From contig CAMAQQ010000100.1 of NCBI GenBank assembly GCA_945860575.1, forward strand, positions 1 to 5,246: a stretch of DNA of 5,246 nt. The letters run 5' to 3'. Position numbers and translations under genes: made by a program. Origin of the DNA: Ferrithrix thermotolerans DSM 19514 (GTDB lineage Bacteria > Actinomycetota > Acidimicrobiia > Acidimicrobiales > Ilumatobacteraceae). Positions 1 to 5,246 of the stretch are shown here, piece after piece. Numbering within the stretch: position 1 is the first letter of the stretch; the number at the start of each line of letters is the position of its first letter. The notes beneath the pieces are model-generated. The model was not told where the DNA came from, did no database searches, and saw only the letters and a list, made by a program, of their open reading frames with translations.

Positions 1-586
1 CTTCTTCACGAGCGCATTGCGCAAGGTGACCTAAAAGCTGTGCAATGTCGCGGGCTTGATATTTCGTCGCCGTGATCAGAGCAGCGGAGACAAAATCGGC
101 GACCGGGTGGTCAACTTCATCGGCAAATCGTCGCAAACCGTCGCTGAGTTTGCCGTATTGAATTTGTGCGCTTAGTCGACGAACTGCGACCGAAATAGCA
201 AGCGGGGCGTGATCAGAAGTTGCGACAATCGCCTGTTCTAATCCGTGTGCACCCGCCAAAGTATCTCTGAGTTGCTCTGTCCAAGTCGCGATTGCGTCAG
301 CCAACCCGCGCTCGTCGCGACGTAGACGCTGTTTAGATTTGAGTGCCGGCACTGCGATGATCACCAAGCTCAGAACTACTGCAACCAAAAGCCAGCGAGT
401 AACTAGAAAAATCACAACGCCGAATGCTGGGGCAGTAATAATGTTTATTGAGCGACTCAAGTTTGCTTGCCGATGTGCAACTTTTGTTTTTGTCTTTACC
501 TTTCCATCACGTATAGCGAGAAATATAACGAACACGCCCAGGCCAGTGGCGGCACCGCAAAGAATGCACACAAAGAATGTGATCAT
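1..586 (-). CDS. tadB: TadB-like type II secretion system F-family membrane protein (3' end cut by window)
   Basis: Reading the minus strand from the ATG at 586 gives 195 open codons to the window edge, so the C-terminal part is missing. Visible are a hydrophobic N-terminal segment (about residues 2-25), a basic stretch (26-45), a second long hydrophobic segment (about 50-82), then a soluble helical region. That region has the F-domain pattern of actinobacterial TadB proteins: ATWTEQLRDTLAGAHGLEQAI at about 100-120, and AREE at the visible end. In the family, TadB pairs with TadC as the inner-membrane platform driven by the TadA/CpaF ATPase in Tad/Flp pilus assembly. The later membrane helices expected in a full TadB lie outside the window. 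The start overlaps the ATPase stop codon by ATGA (583-586), with no strong Shine-Dalgarno sequence, so translation is probably coupled. The family call is firm. TadB rather than TadC is inferred from its place directly after the ATPase and from the N-terminal layout. Confidence 0.87.
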   Translation of the reverse strand, partial: MITFFVCILCGAATGLGVFVIFLAIRDGKVKTKTKVAHRQANLSRSINIITAPAFGVVIFLVTRWLLVAVVLSLVIIAVPALKSKQRLRRDERGLADAIATWTEQLRDTLAGAHGLEQAIVATSDHAPLAISVAVRRLSAQIQYGKLSDGLRRFADEVDHPVADFVSAALITATKYQARDIAQLLGHLAQCAREE

Positions 587-1902
587 GGCAAACAACGCTC
601 ATCGTCGTATCCGAACGTTGAAAGTAGCTCACGAGTTGCTTCGCGCAATGGGAAGGTTCGTAAAAGGTCACCCTGTGAATTCAATGCGAATATCTCATTT
701 GAAATTATATTTGCACCGTCGCAATCAACTACTTCACGAACTGAAGCCACCCGACGATCGCTGCCCGTGCTACTGATATAGATAACAAAATGAAGAGCAC
801 TTGATAACAACAAATTAACTGTGTCAATTGGTAAGCCAGTTGAAGCCATTGACACATATGCAGCAAGTTTTGGAAACACTGAACGAGTTGAGTCTGCGTG
901 CATCGTGCACATTGAACCGTTATTTCCCTGACTCATCGCCATCAACATCGGAAATGCTTCGGCTCCTCTAACTTCACCGACAATTACGCGATCAGGATCC
1001 ATTCGCAGTGCCATACGCGTCAAATCGGCAAGTGTTATTTCTCCCTGCCCTTCAACATTTGCTGGTCGCGATTGCAATGAATCGTGGTCTGGATGCAGGT
1101 GTTCGAAGTGATCAAGCCCTAGTTCGTAGGCATCTTCAATTGTCACAAGCCGTTCAAAGACTGGAATCTCATTAATTAGCGCACGCAATAAAGTTGTTTT
1201 GCCTGAGCCAGTGCCGCCAGCGATGACTATATTTCTACGTGCGCGCACAGCAGCACCAAGAAAATCTTGTAGTTCAAGGCTCATCAAACCTCGAAGTTGT
1301 AGTTCTTTAAGACTTGAAATTTCAAAACGATGGCGGCGAATAACGAGGCTTGGTCGCAGCGAAACATCCATTGTTGCAAACAAACGTGAACCGTCAGGTA
1401 ATTGCATATTGAGTTCTGGAGTACCGGCATCAAAACGTCGTTCTTGACGAGACAGCCGAGTTGCTGCGCGGCGCACAAGTTCAATTAGTTCATCGTCAGT
1501 TTCAACAATTGGCTCGCGCATCTCTCGCTCACCATTGCGAAGTTTGACCCAAACTACTGAATTTCCACGAACATGAATATCACTTATTTCATCGTCTTCA
1601 AGTAATGGTTGCAATCGACCGAGACCAAGAACTTGTGCAATCGCGGCAGAAGTAATTTCAACTTCGTCAAACACGGTCAATACTGATCTACCTTCTGAAC
1701 GTCGTGCTGCAGATAAACGCAGTAACTCAGCGTGCACTGCTGTGCGCGCAAAGTTATGTTCTTCGTCATTCGTTGGATCAGCCATATTGCGAGCCCGTCG
1801 GTCAAGACGCTCATCGGCAAGGACGTCGCCAAGTCTTGACGCTAAAGCATTCACTAATTGTCTATCTATCGTTGATTTTTGAGGATGATCAAGAATCGTC
1901 AT
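583..1902 (-). CDS. cpaF: CpaF/TadA-family secretion ATPase (Tad pilus motor)
   Basis: A complete 439-residue member of the type II/IV secretion ATPase family (VirB11/PilT/CpaF superfamily). Residues 1-90 are a helical N-terminal region. Residues 96-200 resemble the CpaF N-terminal domain, with LLEDDEISDIHVRGNSVVWV at 100-119 and LPDGSRL at 168-174. The ATPase core has Walker A GGTGSGKTT (229-237), an acidic Asp-box VTIEDAYEL (253-261), Walker B region DRVIVGEVRG (304-313, with E310), and a His-box ending CTMHADS (H335). All key ATP-site motifs are intact. The length fits the family. In this family a cytoplasmic hexamer hydrolyses ATP to drive pilin assembly or secretion through the TadB/TadC platform. 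The ATG at 1902 overlaps the SAF gene stop by ATGA (1899-1902) with no good Shine-Dalgarno sequence, suggesting coupled translation. The next gene starts inside its stop codon. The partner order supports a Tad-type locus rather than a conjugative VirB11, though the substrate is not shown. Confidence 0.95.
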   Translation of the reverse strand: MTILDHPQKSTIDRQLVNALASRLGDVLADERLDRRARNMADPTNDEEHNFARTAVHAELLRLSAARRSEGRSVLTVFDEVEITSAAIAQVLGLGRLQPLLEDDEISDIHVRGNSVVWVKLRNGEREMREPIVETDDELIELVRRAATRLSRQERRFDAGTPELNMQLPDGSRLFATMDVSLRPSLVIRRHRFEISSLKELQLRGLMSLELQDFLGAAVRARRNIVIAGGTGSGKTTLLRALINEIPVFERLVTIEDAYELGLDHFEHLHPDHDSLQSRPANVEGQGEITLADLTRMALRMDPDRVIVGEVRGAEAFPMLMAMSQGNNGSMCTMHADSTRSVFPKLAAYVSMASTGLPIDTVNLLLSSALHFVIYISSTGSDRRVASVREVVDCDGANIISNEIFALNSQGDLLRTFPLREATRELLSTFGYDDERCLP

Positions 1903-2603
1903 GGTTGACCGCTGCCGAGTTGAGTGGCAACACCAGCAACTCGTACTAGATAGATTTCGCCAGCACGAGCGATTGCCATTGAAAGTTCTAACGAACTACG
2001 AAATGTAACCAGAGCAACATCATTATTGTCACTTGTCTGTGTTATCGAATAAATAATTACTTCATCTGCAAACATTGATGGCTCAGTTGACTCGCTAATT
2101 GCTAAGTCAGGAACGGTGACGACACGAACACTGTCACCAACGGCAAGGTCTACTGGAAACTTGCCGATATCGATTGCAGAGCTTGTCAAGGCTTCACCAG
2201 GAAACAATCCAACGGTTGGGCTAAGCATTGCAGTTGTTATGGGTGATGACGCATTTAAGTTGATCAACATCGTTTGACCAATAAGTGACTTCGCATTCTC
2301 ACCCATCACAAATGAAGTCGCGAATGAAGAAGGAACTTCTAATGCAACTAGATCTTGCGCAGTAATCTGCACTCCGCGTTCAAGATTGTGAGCACTGCCG
2401 ACGACTACAACCATTGAATCACCTGAACGAGATAACAAAATCGCGCCTAAAGCGCCACCACACATCAACACAACGCCTATCGCGAGTTCAGGAATACGCC
2501 AGCGGCGGCGTGTAGAAATTTTCTGATCGACTGTTTCTGCCCGATCTTGTATTGCGCGAGCACGCGTTCTTGTAAGGTTCTCGACAATTGCACTTTCTGC
2601 CAT
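1899..2603 (-). CDS. SAF-domain membrane protein, CpaB/RcpC-like
   Basis: Predicted 234-residue protein. Residues 1-36 are a charged, Arg-rich cytoplasmic arm. Residues 37-57 (IPELAIGVVLMCGGALGAILL) form one membrane anchor. Residues about 64-128 match the SAF/CpaB fold: a short VVVV strand, AHNLERGVQITAQDLVALEVP (71-91), then SLIGQTMLINLNASSPIT (106-123), the usual SAF ending. A VGDSVRVV segment (155-162) resembles the following beta domain of CpaB/RcpC proteins. In Tad systems such proteins sit outside the cytoplasmic membrane and are needed for pilus assembly; the exact role in a lineage without a classical outer-membrane secretin is unclear. I chose the ATG at 2603 over the GTG two codons upstream (2609). 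A GAAAGG Shine-Dalgarno sequence (2611-2616) lies 7 nt from the ATG but only 1 nt from the GTG. It is the first gene of the operon and overlaps the ATPase start by 4 nt. A general SAF protein is possible, but the neighbours favour the pilus role. Confidence 0.85.
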   Translation of the reverse strand: MAESAIVENLTRTRARAIQDRAETVDQKISTRRRWRIPELAIGVVLMCGGALGAILLSRSGDSMVVVVGSAHNLERGVQITAQDLVALEVPSSFATSFVMGENAKSLIGQTMLINLNASSPITTAMLSPTVGLFPGEALTSSAIDIGKFPVDLAVGDSVRVVTVPDLAISESTEPSMFADEVIIYSITQTSDNNDVALVTFRSSLELSMAIARAGEIYLVRVAGVATQLGSGQP

Positions 2604-2610
2604 GAACACG

Positions 2611-2616
2611 CCTTTC
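2611..2616 (-). promoter_or_regulatory. Ribosome binding site that sets the SAF gene start
   Basis: On the minus strand GAAAGG lies 7 nt before the ATG at 2603. The alternative in-frame GTG at 2609 would be only 1 nt away, which is too close to work, so this site decides the start. Confidence 0.6.
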
Positions 2617-2647
2617 GAAGTTTTCAGTGAAATCTGAAACTCTAGAG

Positions 2648-2653
2648 ATTATG
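2648..2653 (-). promoter_or_regulatory. Possible -10 element for the Tad-type operon
   Basis: Minus-strand CATAAT matches TATAAT at five of six bases and would place transcription start near 2641, giving a 5' leader of about 38 nt before the ATG at 2603. No good -35 hexamer stands 16-18 nt upstream. A TTGACT (2677-2682) lies 23 nt upstream, which is too far for a standard pair. The call is therefore weak. Confidence 0.25.
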
Positions 2654-2678
2654 TGTAACTCTATTAAGTGAAATGGAG

Positions 2679-2708
2679 TCAAAAACAATATCTGTACTCA
2701 AAAACAAT
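2679..2708. repeat. 11-bp direct repeat with a 19-bp period in the divergent intergenic region
   Basis: TCAAAAACAAT occurs exactly at 2679-2689 and again at 2698-2708. The copies extend leftward with one mismatch (AGTC versus ACTC). Read on the minus strand each copy ends in TTTTTGA, so both point toward the Tad-type operon. A tandem regulator site is possible, but chance similarity in AT-rich DNA cannot be excluded. Confidence 0.4.
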
Positions 2709-2728
2709 TAAAATAATTATTCTTCAAG

Positions 2729-2753
2729 TTACAAGTGAGAAGTTGTAATTACA
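2729..2753. promoter_or_regulatory. Palindrome cluster, candidate operator between divergent genes
   Basis: TGTAATTACA at 2744-2753 is a perfect 10-bp palindrome. Its left half is also paired with an upstream TTACAA (2729-2734), which forms an inverted repeat with TTGTAA (2743-2748) across 8 nt. Three half-sites with one core therefore lie within 25 bp. This looks like a dimeric repressor site. It sits about 66 bp upstream of the likely hydrolase transcription start and about 103 bp from the candidate Tad start. No regulator gene is in the window to name a family. Confidence 0.35.
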
Positions 2754-2803
2754 GCAATGAGGTACTGGGCACTTAGGGTACAACTCAAGCATATTTGACT
2801 CAC

Positions 2804-2812
2804 TGCTATGTT
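2804..2812 (+). promoter_or_regulatory. Extended -10 promoter candidate for the alpha/beta hydrolase gene
   Basis: TGCTATGTT combines the TGn extension with a TATGTT hexamer. Transcription would start near 2819, about 21 nt before the chosen ATG at 2840, leaving room for the GAGG Shine-Dalgarno sequence at 2827-2830. No -35 match lies 17 nt upstream, which an extended -10 can tolerate. A TTGACT at 2795-2800 is only 6 nt upstream and cannot serve as its -35. Confidence 0.35.
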
Positions 2813-2826
2813 TAGAAAACACAATT

Positions 2827-2830
2827 GAGG
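2827..2830 (+). promoter_or_regulatory. Ribosome binding site that sets the hydrolase start
   Basis: GAGG lies 9 nt before the ATG at 2840. The other in-frame candidates are an ATG at 2831, which directly abuts this GAGG, and a TTG at 2825 that lies upstream of it. Spacing therefore favours 2840. Confidence 0.5.
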
Positions 2831-2839
2831 ATGAACACG

Positions 2840-3757
2840 ATGTCTATTAAAACTTACGAGCAAATCGAGTTTCTATCTGAAGGCGCTGTCTTGCGAGGCC
2901 GGCTATATCGACCCGTAGGTGTTGCTGGCGATGCGCCTGCGATCGTGATGGCGCATGGGTTTTCGGTATTGGCGGCGTGGTTAGATGACTTCGCGACTGA
3001 CTTTGCGCAAGCTGGGTTTGCCGTGTTGGTGTTTGATCATCGCAATTTCGGTGATAGTGACGGTGAGCCACGATATGGGTTTGACACTTTGCTGCAAATT
3101 CGCGGCTACCGCGACGCAATAACTTTTCTTGAAACACAGACTGGCATTGACAAAAATAAAATTACCGCATGGGGTGAAAGCGCCTCGTCGCTCGTCGTGC
3201 AATTTATTGGCGTGTTCGATGATCGTGTGCGAGCGGTTATTGCGTACACGCCCGTCTGCGGTAACAGCAATACCATACTTGATTCATCAAACGAAAAATT
3301 CGACTGGCTTAGAGAGAACTGGTCGGATCTGGATTTGTCAACCGTGCCCGCCCGTGAATTAGCAGTGCGAATGTGCAGACTGCACGAAGGCGAAGGGCCA
3401 GTAATTGTGGAGGGAAATGCTGCAGTTAGTTATACGACTTGGATGCGAAAAAAATATGCGAGCAACTGGTCGAATCAAGTATTTATATTGCAGCGCAAAC
3501 TTGAGGCACAATTCAATGAACAACGCTTGCCCGCAAAATTTCTGAAAGTGCCGACACTATTTGTGATCGCCACAGACGACGAAGTGCCATTATGCGAGTT
3601 GACCACGAACCGTCGATGTTTTGATTTAATTGACGCACCCAAACAACTAACTGAAATCACTGGCGGACACTTTGGGCTGGCGTATCGCGAGACAGAGCCA
3701 TATGACCAAGCAATGGGCGCCGCAATCAAATTTCTGCGCGGTGTTTTTGGCTCGTGA
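2840..3757 (+). CDS. Alpha/beta hydrolase, probable serine esterase or peptidase-like enzyme
   Basis: A 305-residue protein spanning the whole alpha/beta hydrolase fold, with no signal peptide or membrane segment, so probably cytoplasmic. Visible family marks are the oxyanion-side HGF (39-41), a DHRNFGDSDGEPR block (66-78), the nucleophile elbow WGESASS (111-117) with S114 as likely nucleophile, the acid in ATDDEVP (D246 or D247), and the catalytic His in GGHFG (H277). All three triad positions are present. Residues about 140-230 form a variable cap region. The DHRNFG(x)SDGEPR and GGHF blocks resemble a subgroup of actinobacterial and fungal hydrolases usually annotated only as alpha/beta hydrolase, distantly like peptidase family S15. 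The elbow has Ser where relatives commonly have Gly at residue 117. Substrate is unknown. The gene is divergent from the pilus operon and converges on the transporter with no gap, so it is monocistronic. Start chosen by Shine-Dalgarno spacing. Confidence 0.88.
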   Translation: MSIKTYEQIEFLSEGAVLRGRLYRPVGVAGDAPAIVMAHGFSVLAAWLDDFATDFAQAGFAVLVFDHRNFGDSDGEPRYGFDTLLQIRGYRDAITFLETQTGIDKNKITAWGESASSLVVQFIGVFDDRVRAVIAYTPVCGNSNTILDSSNEKFDWLRENWSDLDLSTVPARELAVRMCRLHEGEGPVIVEGNAAVSYTTWMRKKYASNWSNQVFILQRKLEAQFNEQRLPAKFLKVPTLFVIATDDEVPLCELTTNRRCFDLIDAPKQLTEITGGHFGLAYRETEPYDQAMGAAIKFLRGVFGS

Positions 3758-4972
3758 CTAGTACGAAATAGTAATCCGCAATGCAACACGATTAAATAAC
3801 GCGAGACCGAAGTTTGTCGCAGCCGCGATGACGAGTGCTTGGCCGACGCCGACAGATGATGTGACGGCACCCCAGATGAAAGTGCCAAGCGCGATGCCGA
3901 GCCAAACCATCAGCATCGCCAGTGATGAACCGCGACCGCGCACCACATTGGGTAGTCGCACCATGAAAGTAGAAAAAAGCGTGTTGAGCATCGCCATGAT
4001 GCACGCACCACAAATAAATAGTGCGATTAGAGCGACGACCATGTTTGCAGTGGCTGACAAAAGCACAGTGCTTGCCGACCAGATGCCAGCACTCGAAAGC
4101 GTGATTGTTTCGATGTTTAGTTTGGCTCGTATGCGTGGCAACACCCAGACTGCGGCGACTGAACCGACGCCAAGAGCGCCAGATAGCAAGCCGTAACCGT
4201 TTGACGCGACGTCAAGGCTTTCTTTTGCCACAATCGGAAGTACCGCCGTTAACACCGAAGTGACGGCGAGCATGATCGCCAAACGCAGCACAAGATTGCG
4301 TAACAATTTTGTGCCGACGACTTGTTGGACACCAACTTTGATCACTTGATTGATCTCACTAGTTTTCGCCGAGTTTGATAGATCTCGCCGAATTGTTGAT
4401 TTGCTGGTCTGCATCACGAGCACGATGCCTACGAACGAAACTGCGTTGAGCGCGAACACGGCACCAGGGTTGATGATCGCGATGATCGCGCCACCAATTG
4501 CAGGGCCAATTGATTGAGCGATGTTGCGCGAGACGGCGTCAAGACCGATTGCTTGAGCGAGCCGAGGTTCGTCGACAAGTTCGGGTGTGAGCGCCATGAA
4601 CGCTGGCGCAGAAAGTGTGAGCGCGATTGATTCGAGAAATGTGCCGAGGATTAAAAGCTCGGCTGTCAAGCCGCCAGACCATTGCAACACGGCCATCAAT
4701 GCAGCGACGACTAATGCGAGCAAAGAAGTAATTGAAATCAATCGCCGAAGATCGACCATGTCGGCAAATGCTCCTGCATGAAGTGCGAGTAGAAAACCAG
4801 GCACTGCCCAGGCAGTTTGCACGAGACCAACGAGTGTTGGAGAGTCTGTGATCGTTGTCATTGTCCATGCAGCAGCCGAGATATGCATGAAGGTGCCGAT
4901 ATTTGAAACGAGACCCGCGATCCACAACGCCCGAAAGACGCGAATTCTCAGCGGCGACCATGGTCCATGCAC
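3758..4972 (-). CDS. Major facilitator superfamily exporter, EntS-like (MFS_3 type)
   Basis: A 404-residue integral membrane protein with about 12 hydrophobic segments, split by a polar central loop (about 188-225). The N-terminus reads PLRIRVFRALWIAGLVSNIGTF (7-28), the typical MFS_3/EntS opening. The loop 2-3 motif is GAFADMVDLRR (67-77), followed by PAFMALTPELV (123-133), IGPAIGGAI (155-163) and the second-half motif VRGRGSSLAML (344-354). Such carriers usually use the proton gradient to export small molecules such as siderophores or drugs; the substrate here cannot be told from sequence. The protein ends right after the last helix, without the C-terminal cytoplasmic extension some relatives carry. 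The GTG at 4972 is the only possible start: an in-frame stop lies at 4982-4984, and the first internal Met is residue 29, inside helix 1. No Shine-Dalgarno sequence precedes it. Its stop codon directly abuts that of the convergent hydrolase gene. Confidence 0.92.
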   Translation of the reverse strand: MHGPWSPLRIRVFRALWIAGLVSNIGTFMHISAAAWTMTTITDSPTLVGLVQTAWAVPGFLLALHAGAFADMVDLRRLISITSLLALVVAALMAVLQWSGGLTAELLILGTFLESIALTLSAPAFMALTPELVDEPRLAQAIGLDAVSRNIAQSIGPAIGGAIIAIINPGAVFALNAVSFVGIVLVMQTSKSTIRRDLSNSAKTSEINQVIKVGVQQVVGTKLLRNLVLRLAIMLAVTSVLTAVLPIVAKESLDVASNGYGLLSGALGVGSVAAVWVLPRIRAKLNIETITLSSAGIWSASTVLLSATANMVVALIALFICGACIMAMLNTLFSTFMVRLPNVVRGRGSSLAMLMVWLGIALGTFIWGAVTSSVGVGQALVIAAATNFGLALFNRVALRITISY

Positions 4973-4980
4973 ACGACAAG

Positions 4981-4986
4981 ATTACA
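4981..4986 (-). promoter_or_regulatory. Candidate -10 element for a near-leaderless transporter mRNA
   Basis: Minus-strand TGTAAT ends 8 nt before the GTG at 4972, which would put transcription start about 2 nt ahead of the start codon. Together with the absent Shine-Dalgarno sequence this fits leaderless initiation, common in actinobacteria. No convincing -35 is visible 17-18 nt upstream. Confidence 0.35.
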
Positions 4987-5037
4987 AAACTAGGTAGATC
5001 GCAAGCATTCGCGGCGATTGAGTGAACGTGATCAAGG

Positions 5038-5043
5038 TAGAAT
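5038..5043 (+). promoter_or_regulatory. Candidate -10 element for the methionine aminopeptidase gene
   Basis: TAGAAT matches TATAAT at five of six bases and predicts transcription start near 5050, just before the AGGAG at 5051-5055. The nearest -35-like TTGAGT (5018-5023) gives a spacer of only 14 nt, shorter than usual. The call rests mainly on the -10 and its position. Confidence 0.35.
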
Positions 5044-5050
5044 TTTCAAC

Positions 5051-5055
5051 AGGAG
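5051..5055 (+). promoter_or_regulatory. Ribosome binding site of the methionine aminopeptidase gene
   Basis: AGGAG stands 10 nt before the ATG at 5066. It is the strongest Shine-Dalgarno sequence in the window and supports that start. Confidence 0.65.
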
Positions 5056-5065
5056 CAACCAGCAA

Positions 5066-5246
5066 ATGACTATTTTGACTCAACCCAGTGTTTTGCCAAC
5101 CGCAAATGATGCTTGCTGGTGTGGCAGTGGGCGAAAATATAAACGCTGTCATAAACCACTCGAAGGTCGCGTGCAACCAGGTGAAGTAAGCCCGCGTCGT
5201 AACGTGCCAGCTCACATCGCCCGCCCGCCTTATGCCGACACAGGTG
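5066..5246 (+). CDS. map: Methionine aminopeptidase with N-terminal SEC-C zinc motif (3' end cut by window)
   Basis: Sixty codons are open from the ATG at 5066 to the window edge. Residues 17-29 read CWCGSGRKYKRCH, a textbook SEC-C metal-binding motif, with C17, C19, C28 and H29 as likely zinc ligands. It is followed by a linker GEVSPRRNVPAHIARPPYA (39-57). That linker closely resembles the proline-rich N-terminal extension of actinobacterial type 1c methionine aminopeptidases, which reads about SPxRxVPxxIARPxY. The catalytic metal-binding domain lies beyond the window, so the enzyme call rests on the linker and on known SEC-C/MetAP fusions. The enzyme removes the initiator methionine from new proteins; the SEC-C motif may help ribosome or partner binding, as proposed for zinc-finger MetAPs. 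The gene is divergent from the transporter with a 93-bp gap. Another SEC-C protein is a less likely alternative. Confidence 0.82.
   Translation, partial: MTILTQPSVLPTANDACWCGSGRKYKRCHKPLEGRVQPGEVSPRRNVPAHIARPPYADTG

Noticed and set aside
339..781. Two overlapping plus-strand open frames (145 and 104 codons)
   Set aside because: They lie antisense to the TadB-like and CpaF genes, have no domain-like sequence and are explained by the opposite-strand coding.
2488..2688. 66-codon minus-strand frame overlapping the start of the SAF gene
   Set aside because: It is out of frame with the well-supported SAF protein, has no recognisable composition and no better ribosome binding site.
2795..2812. TTGACT plus TATGTT as a standard -35/-10 pair
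   Set aside because: The spacer is only 6 nt, far too short for a sigma-70-type promoter; TATGTT is kept only as an extended -10.
3448..3454. Run of seven A (seven T on the minus strand), considered as the transporter terminator
   Set aside because: No convincing GC-rich hairpin precedes it on the minus strand, and it lies about 300 nt beyond the transporter stop inside the hydrolase gene.
3475..3888. 137-codon minus-strand frame spanning the convergent junction
   Set aside because: It is antisense to the hydrolase and out of frame with the transporter; its Ser/Arg-rich sequence is typical of a shadow frame.
4472..4489. Perfect 9-bp tandem duplication GATGATCGC within the transporter gene
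   Set aside because: It encodes the repeated Ala-Ile-Ile of a membrane helix (residues about 162-167) and needs no explanation beyond low-complexity coding.
4982..5215. 77-codon minus-strand frame opposite the methionine aminopeptidase start
   Set aside because: The plus strand carries a clear SEC-C motif with a strong Shine-Dalgarno sequence, so this frame is an antisense shadow.

Overview
The window appears to be chromosomal DNA from an actinobacterium of moderate GC content. Three things point there: the pilus ATPase and SAF-domain protein have actinobacterial-style sequence, ATGA-coupled starts are used with little Shine-Dalgarno help, and one gene seems to start almost leaderless at GTG. 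The class is uncertain; a freshwater or marine Acidimicrobiia-type lineage is a guess that this sequence alone cannot test.

Left half (1 to 2603, minus strand): three tightly coupled genes of a Tad/Flp-type pilus or secretion locus. In transcription order they are a membrane-anchored SAF-domain protein (CpaB/RcpC-like), a CpaF/TadA-family ATPase, and a TadB-like inner-membrane platform protein that runs off the left edge. Both junctions are 4-nt ATGA overlaps, so this is one translationally coupled operon. The ATPase would power, and the TadB protein would help form, the inner-membrane machine. The SAF protein is expected outside the membrane. No pilin, prepilin peptidase, TadC or CpaE/TadZ gene lies in the window.

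Middle (2604 to 2839): an AT-rich 236-bp divergent intergenic region. It holds several overlapping palindromes and repeats and plausible promoters in both directions, and is the most structured non-coding stretch here.

Right half: an alpha/beta hydrolase on the plus strand (2840 to 3757) converges on an EntS-like (MFS_3) major facilitator transporter on the minus strand (3758 to 4972). Their stop codons abut with no base between them. Divergent from the transporter, at 5066 to the right edge, is the start of a methionine aminopeptidase carrying an N-terminal SEC-C zinc motif; only 60 codons are visible. The two end genes (TadB-like and methionine aminopeptidase) are both cut by the window.

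I do not see a clearly new biological system. The best leads are the repeat-rich divergent regulatory region, the zero-gap convergent gene pair with a terminator-like hairpin inside the hydrolase coding sequence, and the compact Tad gene order with no CpaE/TadZ between the SAF and ATPase genes. No RNA genes, CRISPR arrays, insertion sequences or attachment sites were found.
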